A stretch of DNA of 64,000 nt, from contig UBMI01000003.1 of NCBI GenBank assembly GCA_900466475.1, forward strand, positions 1 through 64,000, given 5' to 3'. The position numbers and the translations under genes were made by a program. The DNA is from Hyphomicrobiales bacterium. GTDB lineage: Bacteria > Pseudomonadota > Alphaproteobacteria > Rhizobiales > Rhizobiaceae. The stretch's first letter is position 1; the number at the start of each line of letters is the position of its first letter. Shown here one piece after another: positions 8,515 through 17,139 of the stretch. The notes under the pieces are model-generated. The model saw only the letters and a list, made by a program, of their open reading frames with translations, did not search any database and was not told the DNA's origin.

Positions 8515-9514
8515 TCAGAGCAAGGCCGCAGATCCCAGCCCGATCTGGATGCGTGCAAGCGGCGCTGTCAGCTTCCAGACGATCAGTCCGTCCGTGAAAC
8601 TCCATTGCGCTTGGCCGGACAAGGCGGATGGCACCAGCTTACCAAGAACAAGGGCGCCGAACCCGTCCTCATGCGCCAGTAGATCGGCGTAAGCCACCGC
8701 CGGCTCAGACCAGACGAGCTCGAATATGTCGCCGCCCTCTCCGCTCGTCAGCCCCCCAAGTGACGGATATTCCGCCAACATCCGTAACCCCGAAGCGCAT
8801 CGCATTCATGATCAGTTCGTGGAAGGCCATGCCAAGATTGAGGACAGCGTTGGCGTCAAGTACGATTTCCGGGCCCAGAATTTGGACCGGCTGTAGAGCC
8901 TCGAAGGGTTGGAGTTGATGCGCCACGAGATCGGCGAGCCTCACCCCCGCCCAATCGACCTGTGACAGCAGATCATGTGAATGAGACAGGGCCATAATAC
9001 GTTCGCGGACCCACTTCTCAAATTCTTCGATTGAGCGGGAGCGTGTCGACGTCTGCCGGATAACGGCAAGGACGACGGCGTACTGATTTTTAACGCGATG
9101 ATTGATTTCTAGCATCAACAGGCGAAGCCAGCGATCGCTTTCGCGTGTCTCCGAGATGTCCCGGGCGATGCTCGATGCACCCACGAGTTTCCCGGCCCGA
9201 CTTTTGATTGGAGAAATGGTGATCGAGATCGGGACTATCCGTCCGTCTCGGTGGCGGCGCGTCGTCTGAAACGGCTCGATCGGCTCCCCCAGTTTCAGCA
9301 GGCGCAGGATGTCCGCCTCCTCATCCCGTTTGTCGTCGGGTATGATCAAATAGATCGATTTTCCGACCACCTCGGTTTCCGGATAGCCGAACATGCGTTC
9401 GGCCGCCCTGTTCCAGCTAACGATCGTGCCTGAAAGATCCTTACTGATGATCGCGTCGAAGGAAGACTCGACGATGGCTGCGAGCCGTTCTGCACTATGC
9501 TCTTCCATGCCCAA
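8515..9514 (-). pseudogene. PAS-HWE sensor histidine kinase, frameshifted
   Basis: From ATG 9514: a PAS domain (~5-125: AAIVESSFDAIISKDLSG, MFGYPETEVVGKSIY) and an HWE dimerisation domain with the phospho-accepting His in LEINHRVKNQYAVVLAV, then FHELIMNAMRFG of the ATPase domain. After SVTW the frame changes. The remainder, with the family's FELVWSE motif, is in another frame and stops at 8515. The shift lies in a run of six C (8752-8757); removing one base restores a protein of about 330 residues. This may be an error or real inactivation. It would be a cytoplasmic sensor, signal unknown. Confidence 0.8.
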
Positions 9515-9648
9515 CCGCTTGGCTTATTGCTGCCTACTGGGAGTGATTTAGGCGGTCGCCTTGCAGATCAACCTCGAAGACCACAAGAAAGTTCAGGTAC
9601 GCTACCGCTTTCCCAGAAATTCGTGACTCGGACGACCGCGAACCCTGG

Positions 9649-9924
9649 TCAGGCACGGTCATAGGTAAAGGACGTCAAGAGCGTCGTCACGAAATTGCTG
9701 GCCCGTTCCTTGACCAACATCTCGGTCCACTCGTTAGTGCCGCGAAGCCTCAAGTCCGTCTGGATGCTGTCGACGGCCGCTTCTTCGATCCGCTTGATGT
9801 GGGAGCCGAAGGCCGCTTCGCCAGCACCATGGTACATGTCACGTATCACCATGCGCAGGATTTCCTGGATCGCTATCTGCCAAGCTGTATTGATTGCCTG
9901 TAGCTCGTTCGTGTCCGGTGCCAT
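9649..9924 (-). CDS. Hypothetical helical protein, 91 aa
   Basis: Begins MAPDTNELQAINTAWQIA and is predicted largely helical (EILRMVIRDMYHGAGEAAF). An AGGAG lies 7 bases before the ATG. No family is recognised. It lies between the broken HWE kinase and a DUF6481 gene. Confidence 0.6.
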   Translation of the reverse strand: MAPDTNELQAINTAWQIAIQEILRMVIRDMYHGAGEAAFGSHIKRIEEAAVDSIQTDLRLRGTNEWTEMLVKERASNFVTTLLTSFTYDRA

Positions 9925-10021
9925 AAAAGGCTCCTAAGGAATGAGTAAGTTCGAGCGTGACCGTATATCACGCCCTGATCTATTCCACGGCCCTAACCAT
10001 CAAAATGTGGGGGCCCGGACG

Positions 10022-10393
10022 CTAAGCCCGACGGGCCTTGCGGGCAGCATAGCGTCTGTCCCGCTCAGCCTTGCGAGCGGCCTCGTCTTCCACGACGAGC
10101 GATATCCGGGCGTTTTCGGCGGACTTTTGCGCCTCAATCTCGGCCGCCTCCATGGCTGCCTGCTCTTGCGCCGCAAGAGTTTCTAGGCGCCTACGCTCCT
10201 CGGCTTTCAGTCGTTCCCGTTCCGCACGGCGTGCCTCGCGGGCTTCAACAAGCGAGATGCGCTCCGTCTGTCTGGCGGCTTGTAATGGCTCTGCCGCTGT
10301 CTTTGCTGCTCGATATGCTTTGAGAAGGGCTGCTTTGGCGTCCGCAGCAGCGGCGCGTCGGTCGGTGTGTTCGTTGTTTCTGGCGTGTCTCAA
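10022..10393 (-). CDS. DUF6481-type Ala/Arg/Glu-rich coiled-coil protein
   Basis: 123 residues with the DUF6481 layout: an N-terminal DRRAAAADAKAALLKAYRAA, a long charged coiled coil (REARRAERERLKAEERRR) and a basic end (RRYAARKARRA). The family is common in Rhizobiales and its function is unknown. It is 33 bp downstream of another small coiled-coil gene, so co-transcription is likely. Confidence 0.8.
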   Translation of the reverse strand: MRHARNNEHTDRRAAAADAKAALLKAYRAAKTAAEPLQAARQTERISLVEAREARRAERERLKAEERRRLETLAAQEQAAMEAAEIEAQKSAENARISLVVEDEAARKAERDRRYAARKARRA

Positions 10394-10426
10394 TCTATAT
10401 CCTGACTCTTTGCGTTTGGGATGATC

Positions 10427-10651
10427 TCAGCTGGACTTCGATCGTTTGGCAAGGAGCGCGGATGTTGCGGAGATCCGGTCAGCTTGCTCCTTGGCGAGCC
10501 GCGCTTCGCGCAGCCTGATGGTCTTGGCATCGCGCGCCTGAGCGATCGATGCGAGCTCTTCCGCCGCATTGTTCTTGGCGAAAAACTCGGCCTGGAGATT
10601 TCCGAAGGCCGCCTCGGCCTGCCTGCGAGATTTGCTATACGTTTCTGTCAT
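10427..10651 (-). CDS. Small coiled-coil hypothetical protein, 74 aa
   Basis: Starts MTETYSKSRRQAEAAFG; the longer upstream frame would run through the cspA terminator and is rejected. Helical and charged (REARLAKEQADRISATSALL). A degraded copy of its 3' end lies at 8450-8510. The function is unknown. Confidence 0.7.
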   Translation of the reverse strand: MTETYSKSRRQAEAAFGNLQAEFFAKNNAAEELASIAQARDAKTIRLREARLAKEQADRISATSALLAKRSKSS

Positions 10652-10689
10652 CGTATTTCCTCGATCTGGGCTGTGAGGCCAAAACGAAA

Positions 10690-10715
10690 GAGGCCAGGCG
10701 AGCCCGCCTGGCCTC
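10690..10715 (-). terminator. Terminator of the cold-shock gene
   Basis: GAGGCCAGGCG and CGCCTGGCCTC form an 11-bp stem with a 4-base loop, followed on the minus strand by TTTCGTTTT. It lies about 65 bp after the cspA stop. Confidence 0.8.
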
Positions 10716-10778
10716 AAACTGATACATTGCTCCCGGCAGTGCCAGTACATCCGTGGTCAAGGGGAAGCAGGATATCGA

Positions 10779-10988
10779 TTAAGCGGACTGCAGATTGCAG
10801 GCCGACATCTTGCCCGACTTACGATCGCGCTCGAGTTCGAAGCCGATCTTCTGGCCTTCGACGAGTTCACGCATTCCGGCGCGCTCGACAGCCGAGATGT
10901 GAACGAAGGCGTCAGCGCCGCCGTCGTCAGGCTGGATGAAGCCAAAGCCCTTGGTGGAATTGAACCATTTTACTGTGCCAGTGGTCAT
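10779..10988 (-). CDS. cspA: Cold-shock protein, CspA family
   Basis: 69 residues, one OB-fold cold-shock domain. RNP1 is KGFGFIQP and RNP2 is DAFVHIS; WFNSTKG precedes RNP1. The C-terminal half ([20 protein letters not shown]) is intact. ATG 10988 is chosen with GAAAGGG upstream. It binds single-stranded RNA/DNA and prevents harmful mRNA structures in the cold. Its start region is nearly identical to the truncated copy at 20121-20246. Confidence 0.96.
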   Translation of the reverse strand: MTTGTVKWFNSTKGFGFIQPDDGGADAFVHISAVERAGMRELVEGQKIGFELERDRKSGKMSACNLQSA

Positions 10989-11389
10989 GATGAACCCTTT
11001 CAAGCATAAAGTTGAGAAACCGCGAAGCTGATGCCACGCGGACGAAAACCGACTATTTTTGAAAGGGAAGTTCGCTTAAAGCGCGGTGCCAATCGCGCGG
11101 TAGACAAAGCTCGGCAAGCAAAAGATCGATGCGCCTTGTATACGGCAGGCGGGCGGGTTCGTCAACGGTTAGTTTTCTAAGGTAGTGCTATTCTCCTTAT
11201 GGTTGCTCCTTCGCGAAGGACCCGCAGCCGGCAGCGGACTAGAGCGGTCCTCACCGGACTGCCTCCAGCGCTCCTCTCAGATCATCGATACCGCCTGCAA
11301 GGGAGGTCTTTTATCAGTCGAAGCCGCGGACCAACCCTGTAAGGTCGCCCTTATGGGCAAGAAATCGAGATTGGCCTGCTGCCGGTTTC
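10989..11389. other. Long cspA leader/promoter interval
   Basis: About 400 bp upstream of cspA, with an A/T-rich stretch near 11040-11075 that may include the promoter. Long leaders are usual for cold-shock genes. No protein gene is recognisable up to the IS3 fragment. Confidence 0.4.
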
Positions 11390-11640
11390 GTGGACACCGA
11401 GTTAAGGTGTTTCCAATGAAACTGGAGCGCATGAATGCAACGAAGGAAATTCGGCCGCGAGTACAAGCTTGAGGCAGTGAAGTTGGTGCGAGAGCGCGGG
11501 GTCAGTGTTGCGCAAGCCGCCCGCGACCTGGATATTCATGAGAATGTGCTGCGCAAGTGGGTCAGGGAATACGGTTCAGACCCGGCGCAGGCGTTTCCTG
11601 GTCCCGGGCAGATGAAGCCCGAGCAGCTTGAGATCGGGAA
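11390..11640 (+). mobile_element. IS3-family remnant, left end and orfA fragment
   Basis: The left end looks like TGGACACCGAGTTAAGGTG. orfA starts at ATG 11435 (RRKFGREYKLEAVKLVRERG, VAQAARDLDIHENVLRKWV), the helix-turn-helix part of the IS3 OrfA. Family similarity stops after MKPEQLEI (about base 11637); the leucine-zipper end, the frameshift window and orfB are missing. It is non-functional. Confidence 0.85.
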
Positions 11641-11656
11641 GGAAGGGTTGATATGA

Positions 11657-11970
11657 CTGGACATCGCTCCTTTAACGACTGCGTAACAAAATGTCGCCTG
11701 GACGTCGGGCTCGCAACGATGACGCGACGAGGGCGCCTCTCAAGGGAATGGCACTGTACGAACTGCGTGTGGCGCGTGAACGCGCACTCCATGTGAAGCA
11801 AACTATGTCGCAGGTTGAAGACAGGCTCTGTCCGAGTGCCACAGCGCTCTGGTGACGAGGAGCCCCATGCACCACGCTAAAAAACTTTAGCATTCACGAA
11901 AATAAAAAAATATTTTTAGAAGAACGGTGATACGATACGTTTGTAGAATAAATTTTTAAACAGGAAAACC
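11657..11970. other. IS junction debris and an A/T-rich promoter-like stretch
   Basis: A possible 55-codon frame (MALYELRVARERALHVK inside it) lies at about 11690-11857 but cannot be supported. From 11895 to 11970 the DNA is strikingly A/T rich (AAAATAAAAAAATATTTTTA), unlike its GC-rich neighbours, and leads into the small ORF at 11971. Confidence 0.4.
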
Positions 11971-12087
11971 ATGCGATATTATTTTCCAGACTTTACGGGA
12001 CGGCAAATCACTCTCTTTCTGATCGAGACGTCAGTGCTCACAGCCGCGCTCATTGGCATCCTCGTTGTTACCATACCTATGATCTGA
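11971..12087 (+). CDS. Small single-pass membrane protein, 38 aa
   Basis: ATG 11971 follows CAGGAAA. The peptide has a polar start (MRYYFPDFTGRQ) and one hydrophobic helix (FLIETSVLTAALIGILVV) ending in PMI. The strong A/T-rich upstream stretch supports expression. The function is unknown. Confidence 0.45.
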   Translation: MRYYFPDFTGRQITLFLIETSVLTAALIGILVVTIPMI

Positions 12088-12184
12088 GCCAGGCGTCGAT
12101 AAAGACCGTTAAGGTGTATCGGCATGAGCAAATGCCCAGCCAGTTAACTCGGCCAAACTTGCTCTTAGCTGTTAGTCACCGTTC

Positions 12185-12430
12185 GTGTCGCCCGACTACT
12201 TCCCCGATCGGACAGATAATGTGGACCATATGCCAGACAAAGAACTAGACCGGTTACTCTTTGACCGGATTTGGGCTCTCGGCGCCAAGGCTGTGCAAGA
12301 CAATCGCATTTCTGCGCTCGCTGATGCCACCCTCACTACCCCTACCTTGGAAGAATATCAGAATAGCCGCGGCGAGCGGATGAGCGATTTTATCAAGGTC
12401 ATCAAACTCGGAATCGCGCAACTACGCTAA
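12185..12430 (+). CDS. Hypothetical protein, 66-81 aa
   Basis: A GTG at 12185 or an ATG at 12230 (MPDKELDRLLFDRIWALG) could start it. Soluble and helical, ending GERMSDFIKVIKLGIAQLR. No family is recognised. Confidence 0.45.
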   Translation: MSPDYFPDRTDNVDHMPDKELDRLLFDRIWALGAKAVQDNRISALADATLTTPTLEEYQNSRGERMSDFIKVIKLGIAQLR

Positions 12431-12496
12431 CGCCCATTGCTGATCTGTCTGTTCAGAAATCACCATTCGGCAACTCACACCTCAGAAAGTCTTTAG

Positions 12497-12751
12497 ATGA
12501 ATGACCGCAGTCGGATGGCTTTCATGCCAATCAAGCAGCAGAAAAGTCGCAGTTCCCGAAAGAAAGAACTGAGGTTCGCCGAAAACAGGGTCGACAAGAT
12601 AACAGAGCTTCTTGTCAGTCAAACGGCGATTGTCAGAGCGCGCAGGGCCAGCCGCGCTTCAGCGGAAACGGACAACGCGCTTCTGGTAAGGATTTGTGAT
12701 AGCAGGCGTCGCGCTATGGATTATCTGTTGCGTGTTCAGGCTTTTTGCTAA
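12497..12751 (+). CDS. Hypothetical basic protein, 84 aa
   Basis: Lysine/arginine-rich N-terminus (KQQKSRSSRKKELRF) followed by a helical segment. No recognised domain. A weak AGAAAG precedes the ATG. It may be a nucleic-acid-binding peptide, but that is a guess from composition. Confidence 0.4.
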   Translation: MNDRSRMAFMPIKQQKSRSSRKKELRFAENRVDKITELLVSQTAIVRARRASRASAETDNALLVRICDSRRRAMDYLLRVQAFC

Positions 12752-12836
12752 GCCACCATTGGATCTATGTCCGAATGGTGATGGAGCTGGTGATTTCCCT
12801 TGCTGTTTGTCTTGAATATACGCACGGGGAGACGTC

Positions 12837-13211
12837 ATGTCGAAACTCAATCGGGTATTGTTGGTCGTAGTAGTCGCCGCCCAGCCCATCAGCGCGCGCG
12901 CCGAGCCACTCGAAACGCTTCACCTCAAGGAAAGTATCGATGTGGTCGGGCAATCGTTGGGAACCAGTCGCTCCTACAAAATCACCACTGGTAGATCGCG
13001 GACAATACTGTTCTCCGTCGTTATCGATGCTTCCTGTCACTACACGCTGCAGAAGGGAGGACATAGAAACATCCAGCCACGCGCCGAAAACATTCCCATC
13101 GAATTTTCGGACAGAGCTTCGATTGCGGAATTTTATATTCTCTCCTTTTCTCAAACTCGCCCCGCCTGGCAGGCAAGCAGACCTTGCGGGTATTCATTTT
13201 CGCTTAAATGA
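12837..13211 (+). CDS. Putative secreted protein, 124 aa
   Basis: A signal peptide (MSKLNRVLLVVVVAAQP, cleavage after ARA) precedes a small beta-rich domain (ETLHLKESIDVVGQSLG, ILFSVVIDASCHYTLQ) with two cysteines. GGGGAG lies 8 bases before the ATG. Family unknown; probably periplasmic. Confidence 0.55.
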   Translation: MSKLNRVLLVVVVAAQPISARAEPLETLHLKESIDVVGQSLGTSRSYKITTGRSRTILFSVVIDASCHYTLQKGGHRNIQPRAENIPIEFSDRASIAEFYILSFSQTRPAWQASRPCGYSFSLK

Positions 13212-13317
13212 GGGGCGGCCTTCGAGGATCAGCCGAATTGATTCGCTAATACACGTGCCCTGTGAGCCTACTGTCTCGCTTGGCCGTTTGGTACCTGTTC
13301 CGGCATCTAAGCTTTTT

Positions 13318-13350
13318 GGAGCCCCCCACACCCCTGGGAGGGCTCCTTTT
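13318..13350 (+). terminator. Rho-independent terminator
   Basis: GGAGCCC and GGGCTCC pair around a C-rich loop and are followed by TTTTG. It probably ends the transcript of the secreted-protein gene. Confidence 0.6.
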
Positions 13351-13496
13351 GATGGGGCCCGGGGTGCGGCGAGGTATTAAAATCCAACTGCTTGCAACGA
13401 GTAGCGAACGCCCTACTTGGATAACAAGCTCGCCCGGAGAATGGTTGTCGCCACTTCTCGGTCATCTTTCGGACAGCCCCCTTGAAGGAGCGTGCG

Positions 13497-13775
13497 ATGT
13501 CCACCAGATCGACCTTAGGGAGTATGAGCGCTAAACGGCGGGAGTCGGTCCTGCGCTCGCTCGTATCGATGCTGCAACACTCCGCGGGAGTAGCTAAGCT
13601 TCGACAGTATCCGAGTTGGAACGAGATGGAAGTGTTGGCCGCAGAACTATCGCAAAACGCGGCCGCCATTGCTCAGGAAACTTCGGAAGCCGCCGAAACG
13701 TCTGTCGCACAGGCCATAAGGCTTCTGAGTGAGTTCGAATTGCATTATCCCTCCACTGATTTTAGCTATCATTGA
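13497..13775 (+). CDS. Hypothetical protein, 92 aa
   Basis: ATG 13497 follows AAGGAG. Helical protein (SAKRRESVLRSLVSMLQHS, EMEVLAAELSQNAAAIAQE). No recognised domain. It lies between a terminator and IS6 debris. Confidence 0.5.
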   Translation: MSTRSTLGSMSAKRRESVLRSLVSMLQHSAGVAKLRQYPSWNEMEVLAAELSQNAAAIAQETSEAAETSVAQAIRLLSEFELHYPSTDFSYH

Positions 13776-13929
13776 ACTCGTTTCCATGATCCGTTGATGA
13801 TGGGTTGGTGTGGTCCGAAAGCAGAAAACCACATCCTTTAGCGGATATCTTTCCAAGTCCGACAAGGCACTTTGTCGAATGCGTTGAGCATGGTTGGTAA
13901 CCACAAGGTGGGTAACGCGCCTCAGCCAG

Positions 13930-14195
13930 CGTAACGCGGAGGGTAGCGATGGCCGAAAAGGAATAGGGTGGCTAGGGCTGAGCGTTTCTGATGTAGCGGC
14001 ACGAAGAGATTTCTGACTGCTGAAAATACCAGGAGGAAACGTCGCAAGCCGCCCACGGAACGGAAGCGCTCATCATCCACTCTTGTTTTCGTAGCGGCAC
14101 GTGAGAATTCTCCGCGCGATTGTTCAGGCCGTTGTGTGGTCGATGTTCGATGCTGCGCGGTACGTACCGCTCTGCTGCTCCGTAATTTTCAGAAC
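13930..14195 (-). mobile_element. IS6-family transposase, 3' remnant
   Basis: Reads SIEHRPHNGLNNRAENSH, the conserved C-terminal signature of IS6/IS26-like transposases (including the last catalytic Glu in AENSH). After KQEW the family sequence continues in a second frame (GGLRRFLLVFSAVRNLFVP), so a frameshift is present. The 5' two thirds are missing and the frame runs on from a hydrolase fragment. Confidence 0.8.
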
Positions 14196-14730
14196 TACAG
14201 CGAGGGATGTTCTGTGATAGCCACTCGCCGCACCGTTCGGGCGGTGCGACATTCTCTCCGTCGCCGCCTATCAGGTACGCTGGTCGGTCTATCGCTTGAA
14301 GACTTTCCCGCGAAAAACCCAAGACAGAGCGGCCCGGAGCAATGGCGAAGACAGCGCGGATTCGGGGATCGGAAAAATCACTTCGCCGCCGATCCCAGGA
14401 CATCCGAAAAACCGGGTTCTCATAGAGTTTTGGCAGTTCATCGGCGAGGTCTGGAAATTCTCTGGGTCCCCGAACAGGACTCAATTCCGGATTGTCTAGC
14501 TCGAACTGCGAAAATGCAACACGGGCTCCAGCCAGTAAAAGGGTCGTGTATGCGCCTGCAGAGAAACCCGCCGCGAAAATCTGTTCTGTAAGCAGTGTGC
14601 CGATCACACTTGACCACCAAGACGGGGGTTCGTTTTGAAGATCGGCCGGACCCAAGGCGAGTGTGTGTTGATCGCGGTCACGCCGCAAATTCACATGCTG
14701 TCGATAAAGGGGCGTTGGGTGAGAACCCAT
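14196..14730 (-). pseudogene. Alpha/beta-hydrolase (dienelactone-hydrolase-like) fragment
   Basis: Has the nucleophile elbow AAGFSAGAYTTLLLAGA and RAVFAIAPGRSVLGFS plus the acid-loop region PAYLIGGDGENVAPP. The N-terminal strands are replaced by unrelated sequence, and the C-terminal His region is lost where the reading frame passes into IS6 transposase. It is therefore a doubly truncated remnant. Confidence 0.65.
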
Positions 14731-14975
14731 TCGTCAGGATATGGCTCGTGATCCTGCCGGTGCTCCGTCTGGTACTCGCCCCAGCCCTGAAGCTTCCAGT
14801 ATTTCGTCATGACATCGAAATGGCTATGCCCGGTTATCTCGCCAGCCTTAACAGCCCCCTTATTAAGGAGCGCTCTGAAGCCGTCTCCCATTGGGCCAGC
14901 AAGACAAAGGCCGGGGAGCAGTTGACCGTCTGGCTCGGGATCGAGCCAGATTTCGTGGACGAGTTCGTTTTTCAT
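14691..14975 (-). CDS. Conserved rhizobial hypothetical protein, 94 aa
   Basis: Starts MKNELVHEIWLDPEPDGQ, with core CLAGPMGDGFRALL and a C-terminal YWKLQGWGEYQT...EPYPDEW, a pattern I recognise from uncharacterised alphaproteobacterial proteins. Soluble, function unknown. Confidence 0.65.
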   Translation of the reverse strand: MKNELVHEIWLDPEPDGQLLPGLCLAGPMGDGFRALLNKGAVKAGEITGHSHFDVMTKYWKLQGWGEYQTEHRQDHEPYPDEWVLTQRPFIDSM

Positions 14976-15038
14976 TGAAGTGTTTTACTTCACGAACCAT
15001 CCTTCCGAAAGAGGCGGTCGGACGCAAAGGGGGAGCTA

Positions 15039-15240
15039 CTACGTGTGGAAATTGCTTGCCATGCCCGGATAATTCCCCGGTAAAAGCTTATCGATGCGGG
15101 ACTGCCTGTGGCCGTTGATGATGGCGGTGAGCGTGGCGGTGAAATAGGTGAGCGGATCAACGGCGTCCCGCTTCAGTGCCGCAAGACAGGGGCTCGATCC
15201 CTCCTGGTGGAAAAAACGAGGCTTTCTTGTATCGCGAGGA
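15039..15240 (-). mobile_element. IS66-family TnpC, C-terminal remnant
   Basis: On the minus strand the last residues read DAVDPLTYFTATLTAIINGH then SRIDKLLPGNYPG, matching the end of IS66 transposases (VDPLAYL...INGHP...IDELLPW). The upstream part soon loses similarity. No terminal repeats or tnpA/tnpB are visible. Confidence 0.7.
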
Positions 15241-15575
15241 ATGGCCGCAGATCCGGCGTCCCCACATGCCCCGTCATGTGGGGTGGGCGTGGCCAGCGGA
15301 AGAAAACGAGCAGGCCGTTTGCGGGAAGACGATCAAGCCGAGCTTGCGAGGCGGTTTTTGGTCAGACAAGCCGCATCGAGACCGCGGTGGGTTGCTTGGG
15401 GAAGGGTCGGACAATGGCTCTAAGGGCGGGCGTGGATCCGGACGGTGTTTTCGGAACATCCCTGCTATCGCTCCCCGAAGGCCTGTCCTAACGCTGGAGT
15501 GATCTACGACATTGGAATTCAGAGCGTGGCGGATGAGATCGGTTGGGTTGAGGGAAGATCCGACCGTTCCGGCGG
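15241..15575. other. IS66-flanking debris with a hairpin
   Basis: CCCCACATG and CATGTGGGG near 15258-15282 form a strong hairpin. Open frames here are arginine/glycine-rich with no family signal. No gene can be supported. Confidence 0.4.
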
Positions 15576-15971
15576 CTAGGTACGGTTGACTGCCGCCAGC
15601 CTGCGGCTCGCCGCCGCTTGCTTGACGATGCCGGCGATCTTTTTCAGGAAGGCCGGGCTGAAGCTGCCAAGCGGCCTGCCCGTTTCGAAGTCGAAAGCCT
15701 TGTCGAGCTCGACGCGGTTGTATTCGTCGAGAATGATCCAGCAGGGAAAATCAAGGCCGGCGCGGCGGCACTCGATCTCGCGGATCGGCAGGAACAGGCG
15801 ACCCTCAGGCGGAATCTGCGAGGTAATGGCGAACAGGAAAACGGCGCCCGGGACGGCGGGTGTTCGCACGACGACGCAAACCGGACGAGCCTTGCGGCCG
15901 CTCTCCTCGCCGGCGTCCGACTGTCGCTTCCAGAGGTAATGGAAGCGGACGACGTCGCCTGCATTAAACAT
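15576..15971 (-). CDS. Type II toxin, probable PemK/MazF-like protein
   Basis: 131 residues from ATG 15971, which overlaps the antitoxin stop (ATGTTTAA). The beta-rich fold starts FNAGDVVRFHYLWKR and continues RKARPVCVVV, FLFAITSQIP and CWIILDEYNRVELDK, resembling PemK/MazF-type proteins that cut RNA. The match is by layout, so the class is probable rather than certain. Partner of the Phd-type protein upstream. Confidence 0.7.
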   Translation of the reverse strand: MFNAGDVVRFHYLWKRQSDAGEESGRKARPVCVVVRTPAVPGAVFLFAITSQIPPEGRLFLPIREIECRRAGLDFPCWIILDEYNRVELDKAFDFETGRPLGSFSPAFLKKIAGIVKQAAASRRLAAVNRT

Positions 15972-16209
15972 GATCGTCCTCAAGCAACGCGTCGAGGCCG
16001 GTCATCAGCTCCGCATGGATTGCGTCGGGAGCATCGTCGAGGCCATAGGCCACCGTATGCGAGCCGCCGATAAGCTTTCGGTACTGTTCCGCCGTCAGGA
16101 TGACGAGCTTTTCCTTGCCACGCTTGGTGAGTGCCACCGGCTCGATCAAGGCCGCCTCCAGGATCTCTCCCGAGGCCCGGTTCATATCGGAAAAAGAAAA
16201 CTGCTTCAT
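15964..16209 (-). CDS. Antitoxin, Phd/YefM family
   Basis: 81 residues from ATG 16209. The N-terminal DNA-binding fold reads MKQFSFSDMNRASGEILEAA and VALTKRGKEKLVILTAEQYR, the typical Phd signature; the acidic tail LDALLEDDHV would bind the toxin. It probably represses its own operon at the palindrome 16231-16246. Confidence 0.85.
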   Translation of the reverse strand: MKQFSFSDMNRASGEILEAALIEPVALTKRGKEKLVILTAEQYRKLIGGSHTVAYGLDDAPDAIHAELMTGLDALLEDDHV

Positions 16210-16230
16210 AGGCACCTCCAGGCAGTTACG

Positions 16231-16246
16231 TAAAATACGTATTTTA
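16231..16246. promoter_or_regulatory. Perfect palindromic operator of the phd-type operon
   Basis: TAAAATACGTATTTTA is a perfect 16-bp palindrome 22 bp upstream of the antitoxin start and contains a TAAAAT that could be the -10. Phd-family proteins bind such palindromes. Confidence 0.7.
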
Positions 16247-16581
16247 TGCGGTTCGCGCAAGCCGGCTGCTTGCTGCAACCAGTCGGCTTTCATCAGTGAG
16301 CTAGAAGAGCGGATCGAGGAATGTTCTAAGCACACAGCGCAGCCGACAAGGATAAGGAAATATTTGTCGCCAATGCGGGAAATCGATCAAGGCGCAGCCG
16401 CTCTTTTGTCAGACCTGTCTCATCGATGTGGCCATAAAGATCGTTCCCTTGTCGCGCAATCAAAGGAATTCGCGAATGGCAGCGCCGCAAACATTGAATG
16501 CACGCGAAAACCCGGTACTCCGCATTGACTTTAAATGGCGACGAAACAAATGCTTCGCCCGCCTAACAGAGGAGAACACTG
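16247..16581. other. Intergenic, nothing recognised
   Basis: Divergent promoter space between the toxin-antitoxin operon and the SyrB-like gene. No protein, RNA gene or repeat is evident. Confidence 0.4.
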
Positions 16582-16995
16582 ATGGCTGACGAAACCACGA
16601 TCGAGACCACTGCCACGACCGAAGCGCCGGCCGTAGCCGCCGCTGAAAAGAAAACCCGCAAGTCGCGCACGCCGAAAGCCGCCGCCGAACCCGGCACCGT
16701 CGATCTTACCTCTGCGCCGGTAGAGAAGCCCGCCAAGAAGACGCGCGCGAAGCGCGGCTCCAAGACGGCTCCTGTCAAGGCTGTAACGGCTCCTGCCGCA
16801 CCGAGGGCGCCCGCGGCTCGCGCGCCCCGCGTTGCTTCCACCGCTTCCGCTCCGGTCGCTACCGCTGTTGACGTTCTCGATGATATCGCGGACCTCATCA
16901 AGCTTGAGGAAGAGAACAAGCAGCTTCGAAGGGAGCTCTCGGAAAAGCTGCGCGCCGAAAATGCGGATCTGCGCAAGCGCCTTGGCAAGGGCTGA
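16582..16995 (+). CDS. SyrB-like regulator
   Basis: 137 residues. A long Ala/Lys/Pro-rich, basic, probably disordered N-terminus (KKTRKSRTPKAAAEPG, KKTRAKRGSKTAP) is followed by a short leucine-zipper-like helix (ADLIKLEEENKQLRRELSEK, RAENADLRKRLGKG). This matches SyrB and its many rhizobial paralogues; SyrB of Sinorhizobium is a negative regulator of syrM. Whether this copy regulates transcription is not shown. GAGGAG precedes the ATG. Confidence 0.85.
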   Translation: MADETTIETTATTEAPAVAAAEKKTRKSRTPKAAAEPGTVDLTSAPVEKPAKKTRAKRGSKTAPVKAVTAPAAPRAPAARAPRVASTASAPVATAVDVLDDIADLIKLEEENKQLRRELSEKLRAENADLRKRLGKG

Positions 16996-17139
16996 ATTCT
17001 GGTCTGAGCGGCGCCACGTATTTCAATCCGATGGCGCCGTGGACCTTTCGCCTGGTTCGACCAGGATCAATGCGGTCCTCTTGGTAACAATGAATGACCG
17101 CGGCAATGTCCCGCCATCATGCTTTGAAGGTTGAATGCA

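Noticed and set aside
12765..13154. Minus-strand frame opposite the secreted protein
   Set aside because: The plus-strand frame has a signal peptide and a ribosome site; the minus frame has neither.
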